A stretch of DNA of 64,000 bases from Trametes villosa (taxonomy: Eukaryota; Basidiomycota; Agaricomycetes; Polyporales; Polyporaceae). The notes under the pieces are model-generated. The model did no database searches and was not told where the DNA came from. It saw only the letters and a list, made by a program, of their open reading frames with translations. The stretch covers positions 186,001 to 250,000 of the forward strand of contig PUDQ02000058.1 of assembly GCA_002964805.2 (NCBI GenBank), in the 5' to 3' direction. Position numbers and translations under genes: made by a program. Below, in pieces: positions 34,731 to 45,202 of the stretch (positions within the stretch are counted from its first letter, which is position 1; each line of letters opens with the position of its first letter).

Positions 34731-36496
34731 ATGCGCCTGGCACTCTCGCTTGCCCTCCTCGGCCTTTCTTCCCTCGCCGCTGCCCACGGTGACCTTGCCC
34801 GAGTATGTCAACTGTAGTGTTTGTCCGCTGTGCATGACGCTCACCGCGGCTTGGCGTTCGACAGAGACAGGGCTATGGCTATGGCGGCGGTTACGGGGGC
34901 GGCAATGGAGGTCATGGTAGCGACGACAGCACCACCAACGCCGCGGCCTCGACCCCGACTTCATCAGCTGCCGGCGCGACTGGCACGGCAGTCTCGGATG
35001 CAAGCTCTGGCCTTCGGGGAGGCTCGGTATGCAGTGATCTCATGTGCATATCTGGCCTCGTGAATGGCTCGACTGTTCAATGTAAGTGGAGCGTTTCTAC
35101 GTGAACCATCGCGACGTGGGCTTACGGCCTGTCACAGATGTTCTGCAAAGCAAAGGTTCTGCGTCCCTAGGCTGGATGGCAATGTACGTCGACGCATGAC
35201 CGTCCCCCAGCGATGTGGCTCATACGTCTTCCCAGGGGCTTCGGTTCGACCATGGCCAACACCCCAATGGTCATCATGTGGCCCAACGCCGACGGGAAGA
35301 TCACGCTCTCGCAGCGAAAGGCCCCCGCCGAAGTCATGCCCACCGTTGACTCGAGCCCGCCCCGAGCGGCGAGCGCCGACACCGGCGCGAGCGATCTGTC
35401 GGGGACTCAGCCCAAGCTGTCGTTCACCATTCCGGTACGCGCGCGTCGGCGCTCCCGCCGCCTGTCAGAGCCGGGTCGTTGACACAGCCCTTCGTATGAT
35501 GCAGGCGGACAGCTCGAGCGCGACGTCGCAAACGATCATCTGGGCGTTCGGCAGCACGAAGCCCGACAGCGACGCTAATGACGCGACGCTCGTCCAGCAC
35601 CTCGAGTCGGGCCCTATCTCAATCGACATGTCCAAGTCGGTGAGCGACGCCGACGCCGTGCACCTCGCGAGCCCCGCGACGGACCCGAACTCGACGAGCG
35701 GCGCGGTCGACCTCCCGCTGTTCCCGTACGAGAAGATGATCGTCGCGCACGCGCTGCTCTCCACCATCGGTTTCCTCATCCTCCTGCCCGCGGGCGCGCT
35801 CCTCGCGCGGTACGCGCGTACGTTCACGAATGCGTGGTTCACCGGCCACTGGGTGTTCCAGCTCGCGATCGGTAAGCTGCATGCCGTCCGCCTTGCGAGG
35901 CCCCCGTGGGACGCGCGTACTGACCCGGTGATCCGTGCACAGCGGGCCCCGTCATCATCTCCGGCGTCGCGCTCGGGTTCGCTGCCGTGCACACACAGGG
36001 CATCAAGCTCGACGACGACCACCAGAAGTTCGGCATCGCGATCTTCGCGCTCTACTTTGTGCAGATCGCGCTCGGCGCGATCATCCACTACGTGAAGCCG
36101 ACGTCGTGGACGATCGGCAAGCGCCGCCCGGCGCAGAACTACTTCCACGCCGTCCTTGGTCTCGTCATCATCGGGCTCGCGTTCTACCAGGTGAGCTGGC
36201 CGAGGTGCGAAGAGTAGTGTCCAGTTGGCTGACTTGTGGACGTAGGTGCGCCTTGGCTTCCGCACGGAGTGGAACAAGGTGACCAGTCGGCCGCCCATCA
36301 GCAACGCCGCGAACATCGTCTGGTATGTCTGGGTTGTGGTAAGTACCTCTGATAACCTTCAGGCGATGCTCGCGCGCTGATTGGAAACGTACAGCTCGTC
36401 CCTGTTCTCTACTTCGCCGGCCTGGCATTCCTCCCTCGCCAGCTGCGCATGGAGCGCCCTCACCACAAGGCGCCCTCCGACGAGTTCAGTCACTAA
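34731..36496 (+). CDS. Secreted DOMON domain-cytochrome b561 fusion
   Basis: Predicted plasma-membrane redox protein that would move electrons across the membrane to an external heme domain. Exon 1 (34731-34802) encodes a signal peptide, MRLALSLALLGLSSLAAAHG. A Gly/Tyr-rich linker follows (GYGYGGGYGGGNGGHGSDDS). The DOMON/CDH-cytochrome-like domain runs from VCSDLMCISGLVNGSTVQYV through GSASLGWMAMGFGSTMANTP, MVIMWPNADGKITLSQRKAP, TIPADSSSATSQTIIWAFGS and GPISIDMSKSV. The b561 part has VDLPLFPYEKMIVAHALLST, AGALLARYARTFTNAWFTGH, ISGVALGFAAVHTQGIKLDD, ALGAIIHYVKP and NYFHAVLGLVIIGLAFYQ, keeping the His residues expected to hold two hemes. It ends HKAPSDEFSH. About seven short introns and about 450 residues. 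It precedes a related b561 gene. Confidence 0.9.
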
Positions 36497-37674
36497 GTTC
36501 AAACCTTCCCTGTACCCCACTCCTTCGCGACTCTCGCGCGCATCCGCCGTAGAGGTTCTCAGGATGCTGCGCTATAATCCGGCGTGCTAGAAAATCGGTA
36601 ATGGACGATAACGACGTTTGACGACTCAAACCACGCCTTTTGTAGATACGCGCGTTGTGTGTTCTCCGGCCCCTCGGGGCCGTTTGTGTAGCTTATACCA
36701 GATACTGTGCGTGTGGACTTTCTAATCGATACCTCGGATATTCTAGCTCAGGTCGATGCCACTCGTTGGCAAGTGCGAACCTCGCTGCAAAGCGAGTTGC
36801 TGACGCCACTGGAAGCTGAGGTGGTCGACAGCTGCCGTCAGCTTTTCCTGTGCAGGCGCAGCTCTGCCGTGCTACGGCAGAAGAACTCATGTGGCGAACA
36901 CTTTCTCTACAGCACGGCCTCGTGGGAAGCAGATGTCGGCCGCACTGCAGCTCGTGAGTACATCTCACGTCTCTATGCTGCGCTCGAAATACCTAATCCC
37001 AGCCTCGCAGCCTCGCGCAATGTCTAGCACATTGCTGCTTATACTCTGCGTGTATACGTCTGAGCCAAGTTTATAACCAGTACCGCAAGTACAGGGGTAA
37101 TCTGACGCGATGTACATGGGATGGTTCTGCGAAAACTGGGCCATTTGGCGATGCCGACACCCAGCCTGAACTCGCAGCTAACAGATCGCCCACTCCATCG
37201 CTCATCGCCTCGTTTCCCTGGCAGATGGAGGTATCTGTCTGCTGTGTCGCAAGTTATACAGAGCGGCCGGCCGCTGTCAAGCTCAGCGTACACCGGGGCA
37301 TGGTAACATGCATGTTTCCCATCTCCAGCGCTTCTTTCTCACACACCCTTAGCAATTAGAGTGGAGGCTCTCTTCCATCGTCCCTTGCCGTTGGGAAGAA
37401 AGATGCGCAGCGCTGCAGGTGAGAGCCGGCTTGTATAGCGAAGAAAAGCCCGGTCTCCTCGAAGCTGACATGACCAATCCCACCCCTCAAGATTGGCTGG
37501 TTTATAGCCAGCGAGCGACGAGAGGGATGTGTTCTACGCCCCACGGTACGCCTATATATCACTACAGTCGGTCTTACCGTCCCCTCTGACTATTCCTCCA
37601 GTTCGGATAGGCCCTCCGCGGACGACCTCACGCAGCGCTCTCCTCCCAAAACAGACGCGCCTCACGACGACACC
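36497..37674. other. Intergenic region between the two cytochrome b561 genes
   Basis: 1.2 kb with only short ORFs. It holds the 3' flank of the first gene and the promoter of the second. A TATATA at 37553-37558 lies about 117-122 bases before the next ATG. No remnant of a DOMON domain was recognised here, although the following gene lacks one. Confidence 0.5.
37553..37558 (+). promoter_or_regulatory. Candidate TATA box for second cytochrome b561 gene
   Basis: TATATA in CCTATATATC, 117-122 bases upstream of the ATG at 37675, followed by a pyrimidine-rich stretch (37570-37600) that may hold the transcription start. Confidence 0.45.
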
Positions 37675-38593
37675 ATGGCGATCCATATTCCGCTATTTCC
37701 GTACGAGAAGTACATCATCGCCCATGCTATATTCTGCGTAATTGGCTTCCTCGGCTTCCTACCACTTGGTGCGCTCCTCGCGCGGTACACGCGGACGTAC
37801 ACGTCCGCATGGTTCACTGCGCATTGGATCTGCCAGCTCGCTCTCGGTGCGTCTTATTTCCTGGTACATGAGCTCCTCGCGCGCGCAGCCCGACTGACAC
37901 GAGCCTTCATGGCTTGTCACCCCAGCCGGTCCGACGATCATCATCGGTGTCGCGCTCGGCATCCACGCCGTCAACCTCGCAGAGTCTGGCCCGATTAACG
38001 ACAATCACAAGAAATGGGGCATCGCCATCTTCGTGCTCTACCTGCTCCAAGTCGGCGTCGGCCTCACGGTCCACTACGTGAAGCCGCGCCTGTGGGCGCT
38101 CGGGCGCGGCCGCCGCCCCGTGCAGAACTACTTCCATGCGGCGTTTGGGCTGCTCATCATCGTCTTCGCGATGTTCCAGGTGCGTGTCGTGTGCAGTTCG
38201 CCGCGCGCAGCAGTGAAGGCCGGGCGCGGCCTGCCTTCCGGCTACTCAGAGCACACAGCTGACCGCGCGTTCGTTCTCCGTAGGTCCGCTCGGGCTTCCG
38301 CACCGAGTGGCCTCTGCAGACGGGAAGGGGCAGTATCGGAAACGGAGCGTACGGCTTCTGGTACTTCTGGATCATCGTGAGTGCACCCGTCATGGCCCAT
38401 CGATCGTACCGGATGCTCATGCGTGCGCTTCTGCAATTAGTTCCTCATCGTGCTGTACGTCGCCGGCCTGGGCCTGCTGGTTCGCCAGTTCAAGCAGGAG
38501 CGCGAAGCGCGGAGGGAGGCGGCGTTGAAGGACACGCCGGAGCTGAAGCCGATCTCGAACAACGGCGAATCGATTCCACCACAAATGGCCTGA
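37675..38593 (+). CDS. Cytochrome b561 domain protein lacking DOMON
   Basis: Predicted multi-pass transmembrane electron carrier. It opens MAIHIPLFPYEKYIIAHAIF, closely matching the b561 half of the upstream gene (LPLFPYEKMIVAHALL). It then gives LGALLARYTRTYTSAWFTAH, GPTIIIGVALGIHAVNLAES, GPINDNHKKWGIAIFVLYLL, GVGLTVHYVKPRLWAL, NYFHAAFGLLIIVFAMFQ, VRSGFRTEWPLQTGRGSIGN and VLYVAGLGLLVRQFKQERE, ending SIPPQMA. The heme-ligand histidines are kept. Three or four introns and about 220 residues. The start lies directly at the b561 domain, so there is no signal peptide or DOMON. Tandem duplication with loss (or gain) of the N-terminal half is the simplest explanation. Confidence 0.88.
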
Positions 38594-39178
38594 GCTCGGT
38601 GGCGCGTCAGCTCCACGCTAGCTGGACGGAGAGGCTGTTTGCGAAAGTAGATACGAATGGGACGCTTGGTCGCTGTTTTCATCTGTACGAACTCACGTTG
38701 GTTTATATCACGATTGATGACTCTACGTCGCCCTCCTTCGAACGCTCTGTTCCATTGCAAGCTATGCCAACCGCCTCAGATGGAGTAGTACTGACACTCG
38801 CCTGGCTGTCTCCGCGGTGAGTTGGTGCCTGCTTGAGCTTCGTACGACAGATAGGTTACGAGTCGGATGTTTTGCACGTCCCGAGGGCTTTGCCTGTGCA
38901 AACTGGTAGCGGTGGATGTGGCAGGCTCGCCCAACTTTGTGGCGCACGACCGAGCCTCATCACGTGGGAAAAAAGCCAAGTCACGCGATCGCGTCCTGCT
39001 TGCGCGCGCGCCGCGCGGTCCCGATGCCGATCGCGCGCTTGGCCATGGGATGACCACAGCTTGTCCCACAACCGCCACCACCGCTCACTGTCGAGGGTGT
39101 ACTCTTCGCCCAAGTCCACTTCTTCTATCACTTGTATGGTAGACGGACATATCATCTTGGAATTCGTCGCACACGACC
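38594..39178. other. Intergenic region upstream of DNA polymerase kappa
   Basis: 585 bases between the b561 stop and the Pol kappa ATG. Short ORFs only. An out-of-frame ATG at 39136 precedes the chosen start and could act as an upstream ORF if transcribed. Confidence 0.5.
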
Positions 39179-41982
39179 ATGGCGGACAAGAACATGAACC
39201 CACCGCCCTCTACACCCGACTCAGACAGTCTACTGAGACGTCTTGCTGGACCCTCCGTGAACAAAGCAGGGCGAGTATGGGTGCTAGGGGCTTTTAGCGA
39301 AGTTAGGCTCACACAGTGCTACAGACTTGCCAAAGACCAAACAGAGATTAACCGCATCATAGCGGAGGTCTCGAAGGGCTCAAAGTTCTACGACGTTAGT
39401 ACCTCTCGACATACGTTGTACGCTCGTATACTGACCACCGGGTGCCCGGATAGAACGAGAAACGGAAAGATAAAGAGTTGACTGAACGAATACAGCATAT
39501 ACTCAAACTTCGCGATGAAGCTATCCAGGGCGTAGACCTTGGTTTGTCCCGTTAGAGTCGAGACCGACATTGAGTGCTGACTGTTGAATCCAGTTAAGGT
39601 GGAACACGCCGTCGACAAGCTGGTGCGTCATTTAATTGAGTCCACCGCCACGCCCTTTTTTCATGGCTTGCAGATCGCACAACTTGAAGCAAAGAGGGAC
39701 TTGTCGCAGGCGATCGTGCACGTCGACATGGACGCGTTCTTTGCAAGTGTCGAAGTTCTCGACGACCCGACTTTGGCATCTAAGCCGTTCGCAGTAAGCT
39801 ACATTTTGATTTCGAGAGTGCCTTCTGTGGTTTCACGCACTGCGACTAGGTAGGTGGCGGCGTTGTTTCGACCGCTTCTTACGAAGCCCGCAAATTTGGC
39901 GTACGCTCTGGCATGGCCAGTGAGTCCTTTGCCATTCACCGATTAGACCTTTAACTGATCCATATACTTCAGCGTTTGTAGCTAAGAAGCTCTGCCCGGA
40001 GCTTCTCGTCATATCAAGTCATTACGGCCGGTATAGCGAGATGTCTAACAAGGTCATGTCGATATTCCGGCGGTACGACCCAACCATGTGTGCGGCCGGA
40101 TGTGACGAGGGCTACCTGAAGTGCGTGATTTGAAACTGTAGCTTACGTGTTTCCGTTCCGGCCATAACAAACCCTCAAAACACTCAGCATCACACGCTAC
40201 TGTGAGGAACACGCTTTAACTGCGGAAGAATGTGTCGCCCAGATGCGACAGGTTGTACAAGACGAGACGAGGCTGACGGTGAGTGCGGGAATCGCGCCCA
40301 ACAAGGTAAGAGCGCTCGTTCTTGCGGCGGATCTGGTACGCGAACTGACACACCTCTATCTGTAGATGCTTGCCAAGGTAAGCCGTTCACGCGAAGTAGT
40401 GTTACGGCTAGGGGCTGACGATATCTAGATCTGCTCGGACAAGGTATGAATTGGACCTTCTCCTCGTCCTCGCTTCCTCTAATATATGCGTGGCAAGAAC
40501 AAACCGAATGGTCAATTTCAGCTCGACTTTGAGCCCCAGGCGATCAAGGCGTTCATGCACGACTTATCCATTCGCAAGGTGCCCGGTGTTGGGCGTGTCC
40601 ACGAGCGATTACTGGACTCCATCGGCGTGAAGGTTGTTGATTCGAATCACAAAACGCATTCTTACTTCGCTAATCATGTCTCTATCAGACATGCGGGGAT
40701 GTCTTCAAATATCGGGCCGTCCTCTATTTACTCGACAAACACTTCGGGTTGGAGTTCCTCTTGCAAGCATACTTGGGCATCGCCTCCAACGTGGTCCAGC
40801 CCGGACAGAGAGAGGAGCGCAAGAGCATCGGTGCTGAGCGGTACGGATCATCCGCAAGAGCGTTCAGATTGGGCGGCTTACTTGGTCCCCACGTTAGGAC
40901 ATTCAACGCACTCTCCGATCCTGCAAGGATATATGCAAAGCTGGAAGAGGTTGCTGCGGAACTTGAAGGCGACATGGAGGAGAGTGGTTGGACCGGGAAG
41001 ACCGTCACGCTCAAGTACAAGTTGAATACATTCGAAGGTATATTAGCCTATCGTGAAGCCAATGCTCGAACGACTGACAATCTTACCACTAGTACACACT
41101 CGAGCCAAGTCCTTCGACCGGTGGATATCTACCAAGAAGGAAGATCTCTTCGCGGTGAGCTTCTTGCTGCAGCCCCACCCATTCGAGGCTGACGTAGCGT
41201 GCTAGATCGGTCAGGAGCTTCTCAAGCCTGAGCTACCTCTTACGCTTCGATTAATCGGGCTGAGGGTAACGAAGCTCAAAGACCTGAAGGCGGAAGCAGA
41301 GTCGAAGGCCCGAGGCATCAAGCGCGTAAGCCTGACCACGATTAATGTCCCTTCGCATCTACTGAGCTCATCGTTCCAGTTCTTCGAATCCGCTCCGGTA
41401 CCAAGTTCGCCGAGGAAGAAGCGCAAGCTGGATGTTCCTAGTGAAGAGGACGATATGCCCCGGCTCTCGCAGGATGGCTTCGCCGTGACCATGCCTGGTT
41501 ATGACGACGACGCCGATGGGGATGCGCTCGCCCTCGCCGAGACTCTCGATGTCGAACCCCAGGTACATCAGCCAACGCGCGCAAGATCGGCAAGTACCAA
41601 ACCACAGTCCACCTCTGCCCCAGCCGCTCGTAGGTCGCCATCGCTGAAGCCGTCGTCATCCAAAGCCCCTGCGCCCGCCTCCTCACGACGCTCGTCCACT
41701 CCAGCAGCAAGACGCACCGGTGACCAACCATCTTCTTCCCTCCTCGAATGCCCAATATGCAATCGAATGCTCGAGACGGACAACCAGGGTCTGAACGAGC
41801 ATATCGACTTCTGTCTCAGCAAACAGGCCATCAAGGAGGCCCAAACGGCGTCCCTGAAACCTGCGAGCTCCGAACAGACAGCTCAGGGGAAGAAGGCAGC
41901 ACGCAAACCGCAGTCCCGTCAGACGACTAAGACGGATGCGAAACATGGGGAGGGTCTACTCAGGTATAGGAATACGGGATAG
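39179..41982 (+). CDS. DNA polymerase kappa (DinB/Y-family) with UBZ finger
   Basis: Translesion DNA polymerase that extends past bulky minor-groove lesions (known for Pol kappa). The start gives MADKNMNPPPSTPDSDSLLR, then the N-clasp LAKDQTEINRIIAEVSKGSK and LTERIQHILKLRDEAIQGVD. The catalytic region has IVHVDMDAFFASVEV (first metal Asp), VVSTASYEARKFGVRSGMAA, FVAKKLCPELLVISSHYGRY and CDEGYLNIT (catalytic Asp-Glu). Then come VSAGIAPNK-MLAK-ICSDK-NKPNGQ, VPGVGRVHERLLDSIGVK and the little-finger domain to LRLIGLRVTKLKDLK. A C-terminal UBZ-type finger CPICNRMLE...HIDFC lies at about 41745-41820, and the tail is basic. Two micro-exons (12 and 15 nt) lie at 40366-40377 and 40429-40443. About a dozen introns; near 690 residues. 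Identification is firm. Confidence 0.93.
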
Positions 41983-42196
41983 TAGTGTTTTGCCGGATTC
42001 GCTTAGGATCACTTGGTTTACTCTTTGGATGCTCATACTAAGGCATTAGGACTGGGACATTTGTGATGTACGTGTATTACCCCGTGAACCATATCGTCGG
42101 ATCTTCTTGGATAAACGAAGATGTAGCCGACACGAAACCACTCGACAGCGTGTGTATACTTGGAGCAATGAGAAAGCCGATGAGAGGCAAAAACGA

Positions 42197-42270
42197 TGGC
42201 CAACGCCGGGATCGAACCGACGACCTTGGCGTTATTAGCACCACGCTCTAACCAACTGAGCTAGTCGGCC
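42197..42270 (-). tRNA. tRNA-Ile (AAT)
   Basis: 74-nt intronless cloverleaf on the minus strand. The acceptor GGCCGAC pairs with GTTGGCC (with U-G and A-U pairs), and the discriminator is A. The D arm contains AGCTCAGTTGGTTAGAGC. The anticodon loop is CTAATAA, with the AAT anticodon at 42234-42236 on the window strand. The T loop is TTCGATC. A TTTTT tract just downstream (42189-42193 region on the complement) fits Pol III termination. Wobble inosine at A34 is expected. Confidence 0.95.
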
Positions 42271-42530
42271 GTGTAAACATGGTTAGGTGGCACTTCCATC
42301 AATAGTGCGCCGCATTGCGTCGGCTAAGGCGCAATTGGGCGGCGTTCAGTATAATGTGACTGTAACGTAACGCGCCTCAGCGTCACACCTGCGCCGGCTC
42401 TATGTGAAGCGCTCTCTGGGAAGCGTTTACAAGCCTCGTTCTGCCACCACCTTCAGCCCGGGCCTGCATACACCTGCTCTCCATCCTGATTGCTTGACAC
42501 ATTCTGTCTCTGTCTTCCGAGGCTCGTACT

Positions 42531-43684
42531 ATGTCTGAATACTGGGTTGCACACAAGAAGTACTTCTGCAAGTACTGTAACATCTACATCGCGGACGATG
42601 CGCCCTCTCGGCGACAGCACGAGACGGGCCTTCGGCACAAGGGCAACGTCGAGCGGTTCGTGCGCGGGCTCTACAAGGCGGGCGAGAAGCGCAAGCATGA
42701 TTTGGAGGAGGAGAAGCGCGAAATGGCACGCGTAGAGAAGGTGCGTGGCTGCATGTCCGCTTTGTCATGTCTACGTCTGCGTAGGCTAACATGGTACTCG
42801 TTTGACAGGCAGCGGAAGCCGCGTACGCGCAAGATGTCGGCGCGGGTCTTGTCAAGCCCGGGAGCAGCAGCGCAGGCGCGGGACCGAGTACTTCGGCGGC
42901 AGCATCCAAGCCTGCAGCGAGCCTGAAACCCTCGAACCCCTATGCGAACTACACCACAGCCGAATCGCTAGGATACACGGACCCAGATGAGGAGCGGCGG
43001 AAGGCAGAGAATGAGCGCAGGCAGAGGGAAGGAGTAGCAGGAGACTGGGAGGTCGTTGAAGTCGTCGCCCCGCCAACAGAGGACGGCAGCGAAGCGAATC
43101 CTGAGCTGGGAGAGGGTGGATCTAGGGCAGGCGAGAAGCGACCGGCAGAGCAGCCACTGGACGAAGAAGACACCAGGGGGTGGAAGCTACGGCGGAAGAA
43201 GATCAACGTCGGGTTGGGCGAGCTGTACGACCCCGGCGCGCTCCCGATCAAGCTGAAGGCGAAGAAGGAAGAGCCGGAGGAGATGGGCTCCGCACTGGCG
43301 GGGAGCTCCAGTGCGAGTATAGCGGGTGGACTACTGCCTCTCGGCGGCACGGAGAAGCCGAGGTGGTCTGCTCGAGGGTGGAACAAGCCTGGGGCGGCAC
43401 GAAGCTCTACATCCCCGGAACCCGCCGACGCGTCCAACGTGCAGCAGGACAGCGAACCAACGGACGGCGTCAAGTCCGAGCAGGTCGAACCACCCGAGAG
43501 CGCGAACAAGGAGCTACAAACTCCACACGAACCCACTACCGCGGTCAAGGCGGAGGAAGCGCAACTCTCCGTGAAGCCAGAACATACGGAGGCGGAGACA
43601 CCGCCACCGACATCTGGTGGCTCGTTGTTCAAGAAGAGAAAAGCACCCGCCGCTGGAGGGAGCAGAGGTGGGAGGCGGTTCTGA
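42531..43684 (+). CDS. WBP4/FBP21-like splicing factor with U1-type zinc finger
   Basis: Probable spliceosome-associated protein. The N-terminus MSEYWVAHKKYFCKYCNIYI plus ADDAPSRRQHETGLRHKGNV is a matrin/U1C-type C2H2 finger of the kind found in WBP4. It is followed by the helix ERFVRGLYKAGEKRKHDLEE. One intron (GTGCGT to TTTGACAG, about 42739-42809) joins EMARVEK to AAEAAYAQDVGAG. Next is an Ala/Ser-rich stretch, then NPYANYTTAESLGYTDPDEE, a central motif typical of fungal homologues, then TRGWKLRRKKINVGLGELYD. The Glu/Lys/Pro-rich tail ends GGSRGGRRF. About 360 residues. I see no WW domains, which animal WBP4 has, so the match rests on the finger and general layout. Confidence 0.82.
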
Positions 43685-44216
43685 TAGGTTGTGGACTTAT
43701 GATGTATGTGGATGGACCGTTCACTTCAACCCGGTGTATGTACTCGACCGTATCTTGCGGCTTGTAACTCAGTGCTGAATGTCGCACCATCAGCTTACTG
43801 GTTCCCGTCCCCGGGTCCGCCCTAGGGGCCTGCAATGACCTTTGGCTGCTGCAGGTGCATTTGCATAAGATCGCACTGTCGGTGTGCGCAATGTTGTGTT
43901 GGTGCTCCAGGCGACGTCGGACGGCATGATGAACTCAGGATGTAGGTGCTATTCTTCTAGTCTGCTTATGCGGGGACACGTAAGGCTCCCAAGGCCTGCA
44001 TAGCTCAAAACCTGCACGGAGAGCACAGAACTCACCAAATACGATACTCCGCGACTCAGATTGAGCTCGCAGCACCCGGCAGCTGGTATTATATCGTTAT
44101 AGGTATGAGCGGAGGATGCCAAACAATACAGATGAGAAACGACGATGTAAGCATTAATAGAACATAGAAAGCGCGTAGAATGAGATATACATCTATAGTC
44201 CAGAGGGGGAGGCGAA
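43685..44216. other. Convergent intergenic region between WBP4-like and TIM17 genes
   Basis: 532 bases between two stop codons facing each other; AT-rich in 44,080-44,200. Probably both 3' UTRs. No ORF with a recognised domain. Confidence 0.55.
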
Positions 44217-44936
44217 TCACTGCGGTTGCATGTTCTCAGGCACTGCAGAATACGTGTAAGCGTGGTCCGACAACGTTGCAATGCCGTACTCACTTGGTGG
44301 TAGCTGAGGCCGAGTACCCTCGTTGAACACCCGTGAGACCAGAACACCAACACCCTCGAAGACACTAAGCAGGATACCGCAGGCTACTGCGGAAGTCAGA
44401 GCACCACGAGGTCCACCTGCAGCAGCCCGTCAGTAAAGACCCTGGATGGTGATCGACGCGCGGGGCGGTCGCAGGCAGGATTAGGAGAACTCACTCCGCG
44501 CAGCAAGGCATCCACCCGTCATGAAACCAGAGATGATCGCATTCCACATGTCCTCCTTTTGTCGCCAGCCCTTGACAGCGCAGTCGAATGTCGAGAACAT
44601 GCCACCCCAGACACCGAAGTTGCCACCTGTTACAGGCGCGCGCGCTTTCACGACCGAGAGGGCTCCCACAAGACGATCACCCTGCGTAGCCCAGGTTAAG
44701 CAGGCTGCACAGGCGTACAGACATGTCAGACGCACCCTTGGTGAGTTCCGTGCACCCTTGATACCGTGCCAGATGGTACCACCGACCGCGCCCATAGCAA
44801 AGGCGCTGCCGAAGTCGGAGAGAATAACCCAGGGACTGTGAAAGGGCAGAGACGAAAGAGACCATCAGCCTTGGTGTGCACGAGTATAAGAGGAGTATGC
44901 TTGCCAGGGGTCTCTTGTGTGATCTGCGTGGGCCAT
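44217..44936 (-). CDS. TIM17: Mitochondrial import inner membrane translocase subunit Tim17
   Basis: Core subunit of the TIM23 presequence translocase. Exon 1 (44936-44905) encodes [12 protein letters not shown] 69-nt intron with a GC donor (44904-44903) and AG acceptor (44837-44836) joins it to [20 protein letters not shown]. Next are [100 protein letters not shown] and [14 protein letters not shown]. Skipping a possible last intron gives PMPENMQPQ, like other fungal Tim17 tails. Four TM segments with conserved glycines; about 160 residues. The DPCPW motif would be lost without using the GC donor. It diverges from the zf-4CXXC gene. Confidence 0.94.
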
Positions 44937-45202
44937 GTCGAGTCGTCGTCTGCGTCGTGCACAAGGAGCTGAGCTAGCTGTTCCGTCACCGCCGGGCCTC
45001 TGCTCACCCGCCCGGCGCTTGCCCCACGCCCGAAACTTTTGCTTCAGGGCAGGCGGGCCATCACGTGCAGCCGCGGAAGCATGTGCCGACGCGTCGCGCC
45101 GCGACTGTGGCTACTGTTGATCGGAATTGTCTCCCACCACTTCCTCCCGAACCACCATCTCCTCCCTGGCTATAGTCTCCTTGCGACCGCGTACACCCAG
45201 CC
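44937..45202. promoter_or_regulatory. Bidirectional promoter between TIM17 and zf-4CXXC gene
   Basis: 266 bases between divergent start codons. A pyrimidine-rich block at 45128-45175 (CTCCCACCACTTCCTCCC) precedes the rightward ATG. No TATA box evident. Confidence 0.55.

Noticed and set aside
34120..34920. 266-residue plus-strand ORF
   Set aside because: It overlaps the first exon of the DOMON-b561 gene out of frame and has no domain or coding bias.
39136..39178. Upstream ATG as the Pol kappa start
   Set aside because: It is out of frame with the MADKNMNPPP start; at most it is a short upstream ORF.
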